NCBI RefSeq assembly: GCF_014892515.1
Contig: NZ_JADBGR010000057.1
Coordinates: forward strand, 117,704 to 181,703
Direction: 5' to 3'
Length of the DNA: 64,000 nt
From: Myceligenerans pegani
Lineage (GTDB): Bacteria > Actinomycetota > Actinomycetes > Actinomycetales > Cellulomonadaceae
In this document: positions 7,661-16,552 of the stretch, piece after piece
How the letters are laid out: the number at the start of each line of letters is the position of its first letter
Numbering within the stretch: the stretch's first letter is position 1
Made by a program: the position numbers and the translations under genes
Notes under the pieces: model-generated
The model's database searches: none
Told to the model about the DNA's origin: nothing
The model's input: the letters and a program-made list of their open reading frames with translations, nothing else

Positions 7661-9337
7661 TCACGCCGCGAGCAGGTCCTCGGCGTCCACGATGCGGTAC
7701 GCGTAGCCCTGCTCGGCCAGGAACCGCTGACGGTGCGCGGCGAAGTCCTGGTCCACCGTGTCGCGGGCGACCACCGCGTAGAAGTGCGCGGTCCGGCCGT
7801 CCTCCTTGGGGCGCATGATCCGGCCCAGCCGCTGCGCCTCCTCCTGCCGCGACCCGAACGCCCCCGACACCTGGATCGCCACCGACGCCTCCGGCAGGTC
7901 CACCGAGAAGTTCGCGACCTTCGACACCACCAGCCGCGAGATGTCACCGGTCCGGAACGCGGCGAACAGCCGCTGCCGCTCCCGGACCGTCGTCGCCCCC
8001 GTGATGAGCGGCGCGTCCAGGTGCGCGGCCAGCTCCTCCAGCTGGTCCACGTACTGTCCGATCACGAGCACCTGGTCGTCGGGATGCCGCGCGACCAGCG
8101 TCTCCACCACGCGATTCTTCCCCGGCACAGAGGCGGCGAGCCGGTACTTGTCCTCGGGCTCGGCCGTCGCGTACGCCATGCGTTCCGACTCCGGCAGCGT
8201 CAGCCGCACCTCCACGCAGTCCGCGGGCGCGATGTAGCCCTGCGCCTCGATGTCCTTCCACGGCGCGTCGAACCGCTTGGGCCCGATCAGGCTGAACACC
8301 TCGTCCTCCTTGCCGTCCTCCCGGACCAGCGTGGCCGTGAGGCCCAGCCGCCGCCGCGCCTGGAGATCGGCGGTCATGCGGAAGATCGGCGCCGGGAGCA
8401 GGTGCACCTCGTCGTAGAGGACGAGACCCCAGTCGCGGGCGTCGAGCAGCTCGAGGTGCGTGTACACGCCCTTCCGCTTCGTGGTGAGCACCTGGTAGGT
8501 GGCGATGGTGACCGGCTTGATCTCCTTCTTCGCGCCCGAGTACTCGCCGATCTCGTCCTCGGTCAGGGTCGTGCGCCGCACCAGCTCGTCGCGCCACTGC
8601 CGGGCGCTGACGGTGTTCGTCACCAGGATGAGCGTCGTCGTCCCGGCCCTCGCCATCGCGCCGGCACCCACGATCGTCTTGCCCGCGCCGCACGGCAGCA
8701 CCACCACGCCCGACCCGCCGTGCCAGAACCCCTCCACGGCCTGCGCCTGGTACGGCCGCGGAGCCCACTCCCGGGGCTCCTCACCCGGCGCCCGCGGCGT
8801 GGTCACCGGCGTCAGCGCGATCGGATGCGCCTCGCCGTCGACGTACCCCGCGAGGTCCTCGGCCGGCCACCCGAGCTTGACCAGCACCTGCTTGAGGTGA
8901 CCCCGCTGCGAGGGATGGACCACGACCGCCGCCTCGTCGATCCGGTCCCCGACCAGCCCTGCCGTCCGCCTGCTGCGCAGCACCTCCGTGAGCACCGCCT
9001 TGTCCGTGGCGGTGAGGACCAGGCCGTGCGTCGGGTGCTTCTGGAGCTGGAGGCGTCCGTACCGCGCCATGATCTCCGCGACGTCGACCAGGAGCGCGTG
9101 CGGCACCGGATAGCGGGAGTACTCGATGAGGGTGTCCACCACCTGCTCGGCGTCGTGCCCGGCCGCCCGCGCGTTCCACAGCCCCAGCGACGTCAGCCGG
9201 TAGGTGTGGATGTGCTCGGGAGCGCGCTCCAGCTCGGCGAACGGCGCGATCGCCCGGCGGGCGTCCGCCGCCCGCGGGTGGTCCACCTCCAGCAGGAGCG
9301 ACTTGTCGCTCTGGACGATGAGCGGGCCGTCGGCCAT
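7661..9337 (-). CDS. XPB-type DNA repair helicase
   Basis: 558-aa superfamily 2 helicase of the bacterial XPB/Ssl2 group, an ATP-dependent 3'-5' DNA translocase thought to act in repair. A damage-recognition-like N-terminal domain (1-190) precedes motif I at 214-221 (LPCGAGKT), the DEVH box at 309-312, the TATLVREDGK region (RED motif typical of XPB) and a C-terminal RecA lobe with the AQRLGRIMRP motif. ATG 9337 is chosen; the frame stays open upstream but the extra sequence is low complexity. The next gene upstream encodes a helicase-associated protein, a pairing conserved in actinobacteria. Confidence 0.95.
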   Translation of the reverse strand: MADGPLIVQSDKSLLLEVDHPRAADARRAIAPFAELERAPEHIHTYRLTSLGLWNARAAGHDAEQVVDTLIEYSRYPVPHALLVDVAEIMARYGRLQLQKHPTHGLVLTATDKAVLTEVLRSRRTAGLVGDRIDEAAVVVHPSQRGHLKQVLVKLGWPAEDLAGYVDGEAHPIALTPVTTPRAPGEEPREWAPRPYQAQAVEGFWHGGSGVVVLPCGAGKTIVGAGAMARAGTTTLILVTNTVSARQWRDELVRRTTLTEDEIGEYSGAKKEIKPVTIATYQVLTTKRKGVYTHLELLDARDWGLVLYDEVHLLPAPIFRMTADLQARRRLGLTATLVREDGKEDEVFSLIGPKRFDAPWKDIEAQGYIAPADCVEVRLTLPESERMAYATAEPEDKYRLAASVPGKNRVVETLVARHPDDQVLVIGQYVDQLEELAAHLDAPLITGATTVRERQRLFAAFRTGDISRLVVSKVANFSVDLPEASVAIQVSGAFGSRQEEAQRLGRIMRPKEDGRTAHFYAVVARDTVDQDFAAHRQRFLAEQGYAYRIVDAEDLLAA

Positions 9338-9431
9338 GGGCGTTCTCTCTCTCGTTCCGTCGTGCTCGGCGGGTCGTCCCGTCGTGCTCGGGAGCTCCGT
9401 CACGGTCGTGCGGCGCGCGTGCCCGCGCGAC

Positions 9432-11825
9432 CTACGGCCCGTCGTCGAGGGCCGCGACGCGGGCGACACGGTGCACCGCCACGGTGATCTCGGCGTCCCG
9501 TGCCGGGTCGACGGCGCGCAGCCGGCCGCCGTCGAGCCGCAGCGGGCGCAGCGTACGACGCTCGAGCTTCCCGGCCGCGCCGACCACGTCGACCCGGACC
9601 AGCAGTCCGTCCCGGACCGCCTCGCGCAGCAGAGCCAACCCGTCGGCGTGCGGTTGTGTTCCCGGGTCCGTGCCCGCGTCCGTGCCCGACGGCGGAGGCG
9701 GCGCGGGCGGTCTCGCGGCGTCGCCGGGGCGCGCGGTGTCGGGCTCCGACGCGTGGGCGTCGTCGTCGGCCGCGCGAAGCCCCGCGACCAGTGCGGACAG
9801 GTCGGGCTGGGAGCGGACCGGCGGGCCGGCGTCGGTCCCGCCGCGTGCCCCGTGGGCGATCGTGCGGGCCGGTCGGGCGGCCGGCGGGCGCGGACCGCGC
9901 GGGTCCTCGGGGCGGCGGTGGCGCACGTCGAGCACGCGGCCGTCCGGGCCCTCCAGCGCGGAGACCACGCCCCGCTCGCGCAGGGTCTCGTGCAGAAGCG
10001 CCGGCGGGGCCGACGACACCAGCACCGTCGGCGCAAGCCGGACGAGTCTCAGGTGCGCGAGGGCGGGATCGTGCTCCAGCCCGGCGAGTGTCACCTCGTC
10101 GGCGGCGCGCAGGTACGACGACGCCACGCCCACCCGCACCGCACCGTGCCGCCGGGCGGTGTCGCGCACGAGATACTCGAGGGGCTGCGGCACCGGCACC
10201 GGCGAGTGCCGGGCGAGGGCGGCGAGCAGATCGTCCGCCGAGCGCCCCCGGTCGAGCGCGCGGGTCACGGACGCCGCCGAGAACCGCACCGTCGTGGCCG
10301 CGCCGCGCGACTCCGTGTCCGCCGCGATCTCGACCAGGCTCGCCAGTTCCCGCGACGGACGCCCGGGCACGACACCGGTGAGGTCACCCTGCAGCAAGAT
10401 CTCGCCGACCTCCGGGGGCAGCACCCCGCGCAGCGCGTCGGCGATCGGCTCGTCCGGGACGTCCGCCAGCAGGGCCCGGCCGGGAGGGGACATCGCACCC
10501 GCACCCGTCAGCCCCAGCCACGACGCCTCGGCCAGCAGGCCGCGCACCGCGGTCGACGGTGGGGCGTTGCGGGGAGCCTCCCAGGTCAGCACGGCGACGA
10601 CGTCGTCGGGAGGCAGCGCGTTCCCGCTCGAGCCCAGGACCCGCAGGACCGCGGCGCGCAACCGCGGCGCCCAGCCTCGCTCCAGGTCGGGAGAGAGCGC
10701 CGAGCGCAGCGCCCCGCCCTCGTCCCGCGTCCCCACCCGCCACGGGGTGCGGTGCGACGACACCCACGCGCGTGCGAGCACGGCCCAGCGATCGGCGTCG
10801 TCCAGCTCGGACCACGCCACGTCCAGCGGGACGAACGAGGGATCGACCTCGCCGTCGTCCCGGATGAGGCCCGCCTCGGCCGCGAGCTCGGCGACGAACG
10901 CCGCCGCCTCCTCGTCGCACTCCAGCCTGGCCGCCAGGCGGCGCAGGTCACGCACCCCCAGGCCGCCGGACCGCAGGACGCGCGGCGGGTCGTCGGACCA
11001 CGCCGACCGCAGTACGGACACGCGCCGGACGAGTTCGAGCGCGGCGCTCGCGGACTCCGCGGCGACGGTCTCCGCCGGGACGGCCCGCCCGGTGGGTTCG
11101 GGGCGCAACGCGGGCGCGCGGTGCGTCCGGCCCCCGCGGAGCGCGAGCCCCACCTCTCTCGTCAGGAGGACGTGCTGGGCGTCGGCCCGGGCCAGCAGGC
11201 CGTGGCCCACGAGCTCGTCGACCGCCTCGCGCTGCCGGGTACCCGACGGTGGCACCCGCCCCACGGGCGGTCCCCACGCCAGCGCCTCCAGGACGGCGCG
11301 TTGCTCCGGCGGCGTCGCGCGGAGCCGGTCGGTCAGGGGCCGGTCGGTGTCGGTCGTCTCACCGCGGACCGGACCGAGGCCGGCGGGGTAGTGGCCGAAG
11401 ACCTCGTCGAGACCGGGGGAGGGGTGCAGCGCGCCACCGTCGTCCCAGAGCAGGGCGGCGGTCACCGCGGCCTCGACGGCGTCGTCGATCTGCCGTCGCG
11501 CCGCGGCGCTGGGCAGCGCCGAGTCGGGAACCGCGGCGCCGAGTGCGTGCGGTACGTCCTCGCGCGGGAAACGGCCCAGCGCCGTGACCGCCTCGACCAC
11601 CTGCAGCACCAGGGCGTCCACCTGGGCCAGGGCGCGCTCCAGCGACGTGTGGCTCGATGCCCGGGCCGCGAGGGACCGGAGCGTGGCGGGGGCCGGGACG
11701 GCCAGATCGCCGCGTGCGCGCAACAGCGCGACGAGCGCGGTGTCCGAGCGCTGCCGGAGGTCCTCGGCGAATTGCCGGGTGGCCGATGCGGGCGCCTCGT
11801 GGAGCGATGAGGCCATCCCACCCAT
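9432..11825 (-). CDS. helicase-associated (Helicase_C_3) protein
   Basis: About 798-aa protein lacking Walker motifs, encoded just upstream of the XPB helicase in the same direction. The N-terminus is helical (ATRQFAEDLRQRS), the middle holds winged-helix-like segments, and the C-terminal third contains a Helicase_C_3-like (XPB/Ssl2 N-terminal type) segment around the HSPVPVPQPLEYLV motif, with an Asp/Pro-rich linker. Actinobacterial genomes often keep this gene next to XPB, so a scaffold or DNA-recognition subunit for the helicase is likely (inference). Starts at 11825 and 11816 (both ATG) cannot be separated; no strong ribosome binding site is visible. Confidence 0.85.
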   Translation of the reverse strand: MGGMASSLHEAPASATRQFAEDLRQRSDTALVALLRARGDLAVPAPATLRSLAARASSHTSLERALAQVDALVLQVVEAVTALGRFPREDVPHALGAAVPDSALPSAAARRQIDDAVEAAVTAALLWDDGGALHPSPGLDEVFGHYPAGLGPVRGETTDTDRPLTDRLRATPPEQRAVLEALAWGPPVGRVPPSGTRQREAVDELVGHGLLARADAQHVLLTREVGLALRGGRTHRAPALRPEPTGRAVPAETVAAESASAALELVRRVSVLRSAWSDDPPRVLRSGGLGVRDLRRLAARLECDEEAAAFVAELAAEAGLIRDDGEVDPSFVPLDVAWSELDDADRWAVLARAWVSSHRTPWRVGTRDEGGALRSALSPDLERGWAPRLRAAVLRVLGSSGNALPPDDVVAVLTWEAPRNAPPSTAVRGLLAEASWLGLTGAGAMSPPGRALLADVPDEPIADALRGVLPPEVGEILLQGDLTGVVPGRPSRELASLVEIAADTESRGAATTVRFSAASVTRALDRGRSADDLLAALARHSPVPVPQPLEYLVRDTARRHGAVRVGVASSYLRAADEVTLAGLEHDPALAHLRLVRLAPTVLVSSAPPALLHETLRERGVVSALEGPDGRVLDVRHRRPEDPRGPRPPAARPARTIAHGARGGTDAGPPVRSQPDLSALVAGLRAADDDAHASEPDTARPGDAARPPAPPPPSGTDAGTDPGTQPHADGLALLREAVRDGLLVRVDVVGAAGKLERRTLRPLRLDGGRLRAVDPARDAEITVAVHRVARVAALDDGP

Positions 11826-12140
11826 GCTACGGGGCGCACCTGGGGGTTTCCTCAAGCGGGCTCGGCCGTTCCAGCCGCCCCGTCCGGGCGTTTCATCCGT
11901 TCTGTCCGGGCGACGTGAGGACGACGATGCGCGGGAGGCGATGTTCGGCGGCGGATTTACCGGGGGATGTGCGGGGGCCGACCTGTGGGAGACGATGCGC
12001 GGGAATGGAGGCGACGTACCCTGCGCCGGACCGGTAACCTTGTTCTCTGGTCAGCAGTTCCCGCGCGTGCGTCGACGAGCTGCGGCCACCCCAGTCCGTA
12101 ACGGCGAGACCCTCTCGCCGCGCAGCAGGAGAAGGTTCAG
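11826..12140 (+). other. 315-bp leader region of the cold-shock gene
   Basis: No gene seen. It holds a 14-base direct repeat (GACGATGCGCGGGA near 11925 and 11993), a possible -10 element TAACCT at 12035-12040, and an 8-bp hairpin (CGGCGAGA/TCTCGCCG, loop CCC, 12102-12120) that ends a few bases before the AGGAGAAGG ribosome binding site. If the -10 is right, the 5' UTR is about 94 nt, which suits a temperature-controlled cold-shock message. Confidence 0.5.
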
Positions 12141-12518
12141 GTGCCCACCGGCAAGGTCAAGTGGTTCGACGCCGATCGTGGCTTCGGTTTCATCGGGAGC
12201 GACGACGGCGGCGAGGTGTTCCTCCATGCCTCCGCGCTGCCCGCGGGCGTCGTGCCCAAGCCCGGGGCGAAGGTCGAGTTCGGCGTCGCGGACGGACGCA
12301 AGGGGCCGCAGGCGCTGGCCGTCCGCGTGCTCGACACCGCGGTGCCGTCGGTCGCCAAGAACAAGCGCACACCGCCCGACGACATGGCCGTGATCGTCGA
12401 GGACCTGCACAAGCTCCTCGACGTCGCGGCGAACAGCCTGCGGCGAGGGCGGTACCCCGCCAACTCGGAGCAGATCGCGAAGATGCTGCGCAAGGTCGCG
12501 GACGACTTCGCGGCCTGA
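12141..12518 (+). CDS. cold-shock domain protein with C-terminal extension
   Basis: 125-aa RNA/ssDNA-binding protein. Residues 1-68 are a cold-shock OB fold with KVKWFDADRGFGFI (RNP1) and EVFLHAS (RNP2). Unlike the usual 67-70-aa CspA, it carries about 55 more residues forming a charged helical tail (DDMAVIVEDLHKLLD onward), a layout found in actinobacteria. GTG 12141 follows AGGAGAAGG by about 6 bases. The DUF3027 gene follows 22 bases downstream. Likely role: RNA chaperone in cold or stress. Confidence 0.93.
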   Translation: MPTGKVKWFDADRGFGFIGSDDGGEVFLHASALPAGVVPKPGAKVEFGVADGRKGPQALAVRVLDTAVPSVAKNKRTPPDDMAVIVEDLHKLLDVAANSLRRGRYPANSEQIAKMLRKVADDFAA

Positions 12519-12540
12519 TCGACCACCCGTGAGGCCCACA

Positions 12541-13338
12541 GTGACGACGACAGCACCCGCCCGGCGCGCCACCGCTCGCCGTACTACTCGCACCAGCCGC
12601 GACGCCGTGCTCAACGGTGCCGTGGAGCTGGCGCTCGCCGCGGCCCAGGAGGTCGCGGAGCACCCGTCGGACGTCGGCGAGCACCTCGGCACCTCCCAGG
12701 AGGCCGACCGCGTGGTGTCGCACCGCTTCGCGGCGACCATGAAGGGGTACCGCGGCTGGCACTGGACCGTGACCGTGGCCCGCGTCCCCCGTGGCCGCAC
12801 CGCGACGGTCTCCGAGGTCGAGCTCCTGCCCGGCGACGAGGCGATCCTCGCCCCGGCCTGGGTCCCGTGGTCCGAGCGCCTGCGCCCCGGCGACATCGGC
12901 TCGGGCGACGTGCTGCCGTTCCGCGCCGACGATCCGCGCCTGGAGCCGGGGTTCACGCCGACCGGTGACCCCGAGATCGACGAGGTGGCGATCGACGAAC
13001 TCGCGCTCGCTCGTGCGCGGGTGCTGTCGCCCGAGGGCCGCGACGCGGCGGCCGAGCGGTGGTACCGGGGTTCGCGCGGTCCGACGTCGGCCGGCGCGGT
13101 GGCCTCCGCGTCCGAGTGCCTCAGCTGCGGCTTCCTGATCCCGCTCGCCGGTCCCATGGGGCAGCTGTTCGGCGTCTGCGCGAACGAGTGGTCGCCCGAC
13201 GACGGCAAGGTCGTCTCGCTCGACCACGGCTGCGGGGCGCACTCGGAGACCGACGTCGAGACCCGCGCGAGCGACTGGCCGGACCAGGCCCCGCTGGTGG
13301 ACGACGGTGCGATCGAGGCGGTCGGCGCCGAGGACTGA
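12541..13338 (+). CDS. DUF3027 family protein
   Basis: 265-aa actinobacterial protein of unknown function, co-directional with the cold-shock gene as in many relatives. The central part (VSHRFAATMKGYRGWHW) is the family signature, and the C-terminal part has Cys residues in CLSCGF, GVCANEWSPDDG and HGCGAHSE that look like a zinc site of the DUF3027 type. The start is taken at GTG 12541, 6-7 bases after GAGG; GTG 12529 is possible. Nothing in it suggests an enzyme; a transcription or RNA-linked role is only suggested by its neighbour. Confidence 0.85.
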   Translation: MTTTAPARRATARRTTRTSRDAVLNGAVELALAAAQEVAEHPSDVGEHLGTSQEADRVVSHRFAATMKGYRGWHWTVTVARVPRGRTATVSEVELLPGDEAILAPAWVPWSERLRPGDIGSGDVLPFRADDPRLEPGFTPTGDPEIDEVAIDELALARARVLSPEGRDAAAERWYRGSRGPTSAGAVASASECLSCGFLIPLAGPMGQLFGVCANEWSPDDGKVVSLDHGCGAHSETDVETRASDWPDQAPLVDDGAIEAVGAED

Positions 13339-13362
13339 TCGAGGCGGTCGGCACCGGGGACG
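13311..13362 (+). repeat. 26-bp tandem duplication across a stop codon
   Basis: GATCGAGGCGGTCGGC occurs at 13311-13326 and again at 13337-13352, each in a 26-base unit with a few differences. The first copy encodes the last residues of the DUF3027 protein and the second lies just after its stop, so the duplication created a relic of the C-terminus outside the gene. Confidence 0.8.
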
Positions 13363-13436
13363 GTGCGGACTGCTTTCGCAGCGTGATGGTGCCGGCGCGT
13401 GGCCCGGCAGCCGCGCGTGCGACCCGGGTCCGACCG

Positions 13437-13676
13437 TCAGGCCTTGCGTCGGCGGGCCCAGAGGATGCCGGGCGCCCCCAGGGCGAGTCCCGTGCCGCAG
13501 ATCGCGACGGCGGACCAGCTCGCCGCGCCGGTCAGGGCCATCACGAGCGCGACGACGAGCGCGACCGCCCAGACCGCCATCCCGGCGAGGAGGACGCGCG
13601 CGAGGTTCGCACGCGGGGCCGGGGGGCTGGGGCGACGCCGTTCCGGATGCGCCAGGAGCTCGACGATGGTGGGCAC
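13437..13676 (-). CDS. DUF2530 small membrane protein
   Basis: 79-aa protein with two membrane helices (about 27-47 and 53-71) and an Arg/Lys-rich C-terminus (WARRRKA), matching the DUF2530 family of small actinobacterial membrane proteins with no known function. The GTG start at 13676 lies 6 bases after a TAGACT -10 element on the minus strand, implying a leaderless transcript. The tyrosine phosphatase gene ends 22 bases upstream. Confidence 0.8.
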   Translation of the reverse strand: MPTIVELLAHPERRRPSPPAPRANLARVLLAGMAVWAVALVVALVMALTGAASWSAVAICGTGLALGAPGILWARRRKA

Positions 13677-13682
13677 GGGACC

Positions 13683-13688
13683 AGTCTA
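13683..13688 (-). promoter_or_regulatory. leaderless -10 element for the DUF2530 gene
   Basis: TAGACT on the minus strand, 6 bases from the GTG at 13676, in the short gap after the phosphatase gene. It fits the TANNNT plus 6-8 bases arrangement seen repeatedly in this window. Confidence 0.5.
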
Positions 13689-13698
13689 GGGAGCCGCG

Positions 13699-14280
13699 TC
13701 AGAGCGACGGCCAGCGGGGCCGCGGCCTGATCGCGCGCAGCAGTGGCGCCAGGCCCTCGGTGATCTGGTCGAACGAGGCGCGGTAGGCGGACGCTGGGCG
13801 CCCGTAGGGATCGACGACGTCGTCGTCGTGCCGGGCTCCCGCGTGGCGGGGGCGCTCGCCGAGGGCCAGGGGGACGAGCGCGGCGAGCCGGGCGGCGTCG
13901 TCGGGCAGCGCCGAGGGATCGAACGCGCCGGCCGGGATCGTGCCCACGAGCCGGCCGAGCTCGCGCAGCGTGAGGGTGCGGCGGACGGCCGCGGGGACCT
14001 GGTCCACCACCCAGGCGCGGTGTCGCACGGTGAGGGCGAGGATCAGGTCGGCCTCCCGGATCATCTCGGGGGTCGCCTGCCGGGCGGCGAAGCGGCTGAC
14101 GTCGCCTCCGGCGGCGGCCACGAGCTCGGCCATCCGTTCGGGGACGGGGTGGCCGACCAGGGCGCCGGTACCCGCGCTCGACACGCGGACCGAATCGTCG
14201 AGTCGGCCGGCCAGCAGGGCCGCGGCGGCGGGCGAGCGACAGATGTTCCCGGTGCAGACGGTGAGCACGGTGTACGGCAT
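13699..14280 (-). CDS. low-molecular-weight protein-tyrosine phosphatase
   Basis: 193-aa cytoplasmic phosphatase. The P-loop CTGNICRS gives nucleophile Cys9 and Arg15, and the general-acid loop is DVVDPYG (Asp157). In bacterial capsule loci such enzymes (Wzb, PtpA types) dephosphorylate the tyrosine cluster of the BY-kinase, and a Wzz/BY-kinase gene lies 8 kb away in the same locus. The ATG at 14280 puts the P-loop at the usual position; ATG 14319 and 14355 are upstream alternatives. It is transcribed away from the rest of the polysaccharide genes. Confidence 0.93.
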   Translation of the reverse strand: MPYTVLTVCTGNICRSPAAAALLAGRLDDSVRVSSAGTGALVGHPVPERMAELVAAAGGDVSRFAARQATPEMIREADLILALTVRHRAWVVDQVPAAVRRTLTLRELGRLVGTIPAGAFDPSALPDDAARLAALVPLALGERPRHAGARHDDDVVDPYGRPASAYRASFDQITEGLAPLLRAIRPRPRWPSL

Positions 14281-14524
14281 GGGGGCGCGGACCTTCTCGT
14301 CGGGGACTCTTCGCGTCATGGTGGTGCAGAACCAGAGCGCGGTCGTGTTGTCCACAGGCGATCACACTTGCGCAGGACTGGTCGTGGACCCGCCGGTAAC
14401 GTATCGCGCAACGGTGTATTCCGCCGGGGATATCCGCCCGAATGTCTGATGTCTGTCCGATCGGGACTCCGATGTCGAGGGGCGGAAATGCGGACCGAGT
14501 TCTGAATTCCAGGCAGGGGGGCCT

Positions 14525-16456
14525 GTGACACATCCGGGATGGGGCGACAAATGGGCGGGCGCTCCGCAGTTCACGGCGCAGCCGGCTCGTCGGTCCGGTT
14601 CCGAGCTCCTCGAGCGCGCGCCGGAACTGCCGGACGGGGCGCCGGCGCGGCCGCCGCGCCGACGAGAGCCCTTCTGGAACGGGAGACGCCGCCGCGCGCT
14701 GCGAATCGTGCTGTGGGCGGCCGTCGTCGCGCTGCTCCTCCTCGCCGTGACGGTCGGCTGGGCGGCCGTCGACGCCCTCCGGGCGCGTGCCGCGCTGTCC
14801 GACGCGGCCGCCGGTGTCACCGCGCTGCGGGAGGACGTCCTCGCGGGGGACACCGACGGACTCGAGGCGCGGCTCTCCGGCATCCAGGAGGACGCGCGTC
14901 GCGCGCATGACGCCACCCGTGGGCCGCACTGGTCCGTGGCGCGGGAACTGCCCGGGACCGGCCCTACGGCCGAGGCGATCGCGACGATGTCCGAGGTGGT
15001 CGACGAGCTCGCGCGGGGCGCCCTGCCGGATCTCGCCCGAAGCGCGGAACTCGTCGATCCCGGGACCTTCGCCCCCCGGGACGGCCGGATCGACCTGGAG
15101 CCGCTCCGCAAGGTGGCGCCCGATGTCGTCCGTGCCGACCGGTCCGTGGAACTCGCGGCCGAGCGGGTCGGGCGGCTGGACGGTGCGATGCTGCCGCAGG
15201 TCACCGCTGCCGTCGCCGAACTCCGCGCACAGATCGACGGCCTCCGGTCGACGACGGCGACGGCCGCGCGGGCGGCGGACGTGCTGCCCCCGCTTCTCGG
15301 CGCGGAGGGCCCGCGCGACTACCTGGTCCTCGTGCAGAACCCGGCGGAGCCCCGCGCGCTCGGGGGCATCGCGGGAACGGTGCTGCTGCTGCGCGCCGTC
15401 GACGGCACGGTGACGCTCGCGGACCAGCTGCCGGGTGGCACGCTCGGCCCGTACGACGAGCCGGTGCTTCCCTTGACGCCGGACGAGCGGTCGGTGCTGG
15501 GCGCCGGTGGCGAGGTCGGGCGCTGGATGCAGAACGTGACGATGACGCCGGACTTCCCGCGGACGGCTGAGCTGGCACGGACGATGTGGATGCGCGAGAC
15601 GGGACAGCGGGTGGACGGCGTCCTCACGACCGACCCGGTGACACTGGCGGCGCTGCTGCGCGGTACCGGGCCGGTCGAGATCGCCGAGGGTCGGCGGGTC
15701 GCCCCGGACGAACTGGCGGACTACCTGCTCCACGACGTGTACTTCGAGCACGAGGAGCCACGGGCGCAGGACATGATCTTCGCGCACGTCGCCAAGCAGG
15801 CGTTCGATCGGCTCTCCGACCCGCGCGAGGGCGGCGAGGCGGACATGATCGCCGCGCTCGCGGAGTCCGCGCGTCAGGGGCGGCTGCTGGTGTGGTCGAG
15901 CGACGACGCCGTGAACCGGCGGCTCGCCGGTACCGTGCTCGACGGCTCCCTGACCGGTGTCCGCGGCGACTCCCCGGTGGTGGGCGTGTTCACCCAGGGG
16001 ATCAACATGGCCAAGATCGCCTACTACCTCGACACCGAGGTGGACGTGGCGGTGGTCGCGGAGCGCCGGGACGGCTCGCGGGAACTCGACGTGACGGTCA
16101 CGTACACCTCCAGGGTTCCCGAGGGCGGGGCCGGGGTGATGCCGGAGTACTTCGTGGGGTACGGCGAGAAGAATCCCGGAGAGATACGGCTGCGCTCATT
16201 GGTGTACGCACCCGCAGGTGGATGGGTTGCGGGCGCATATTCGGGCGATCAAGAAATCGGACTTACCCCGAAGAAGCAGGGCGAATTCTCGGTGGCTTCG
16301 CGAGACATTGAACTGTCGCCCGGCGCGACAGTGTCTGTGACCTATGCCATGATCACCGGGAAGCGTCAATCCGGAGACATCATTCTTCGTGTTACTCCGG
16401 GCCCCAGGCCCGCAGATATCACGATCTCGGATGATCTGCTGGGCAGAGCTGAATGA
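14525..16456 (+). CDS. DUF4012 membrane-anchored protein
   Basis: 643-aa protein with one N-terminal membrane helix (about 61-82) after an Arg/Pro-rich cytoplasmic segment; the rest is predicted outside the cell. The body matches the DUF4012 family (NPAEPRALGGIAG, QNVTMTPDFP, DGVLTTDPVTL motifs), found mainly in exopolysaccharide loci of actinobacteria and Chloroflexi, function unknown. These motifs resemble LytR-CpsA-Psr-associated proteins, so a role in attaching or processing the glycan is conceivable (inference). GTG 14525 follows a purine-rich AGGGGGG stretch. The 244-bp region upstream is shared with the divergent phosphatase gene. Confidence 0.85.
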   Translation: MTHPGWGDKWAGAPQFTAQPARRSGSELLERAPELPDGAPARPPRRREPFWNGRRRRALRIVLWAAVVALLLLAVTVGWAAVDALRARAALSDAAAGVTALREDVLAGDTDGLEARLSGIQEDARRAHDATRGPHWSVARELPGTGPTAEAIATMSEVVDELARGALPDLARSAELVDPGTFAPRDGRIDLEPLRKVAPDVVRADRSVELAAERVGRLDGAMLPQVTAAVAELRAQIDGLRSTTATAARAADVLPPLLGAEGPRDYLVLVQNPAEPRALGGIAGTVLLLRAVDGTVTLADQLPGGTLGPYDEPVLPLTPDERSVLGAGGEVGRWMQNVTMTPDFPRTAELARTMWMRETGQRVDGVLTTDPVTLAALLRGTGPVEIAEGRRVAPDELADYLLHDVYFEHEEPRAQDMIFAHVAKQAFDRLSDPREGGEADMIAALAESARQGRLLVWSSDDAVNRRLAGTVLDGSLTGVRGDSPVVGVFTQGINMAKIAYYLDTEVDVAVVAERRDGSRELDVTVTYTSRVPEGGAGVMPEYFVGYGEKNPGEIRLRSLVYAPAGGWVAGAYSGDQEIGLTPKKQGEFSVASRDIELSPGATVSVTYAMITGKRQSGDIILRVTPGPRPADITISDDLLGRAE

Positions 16457-16552
16457 CGTGGAGCGGGCGCCAGGAGTTCATTTCGGGCCCGTGAGTCAGG
16501 TGCTGTTACGCACCTTCACGCAGCAGAACGCAACACACAGGGGAAAAGAGCA

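Noticed and set aside
4642..7818. A long plus-strand open frame of more than 1000 codons across the TPM gene
   Set aside because: It is antisense to the TPM gene, Arg/Gly-rich nonsense with no domain; such long shadow frames are usual at this GC content.
7582..7947. A 122-codon N-terminal extension of the TPM protein
   Set aside because: Its residues are almost all Arg, Ser and Trp read antisense or out of frame to the 3' end of the helicase gene; membrane topology starts normally from GTG 7581.
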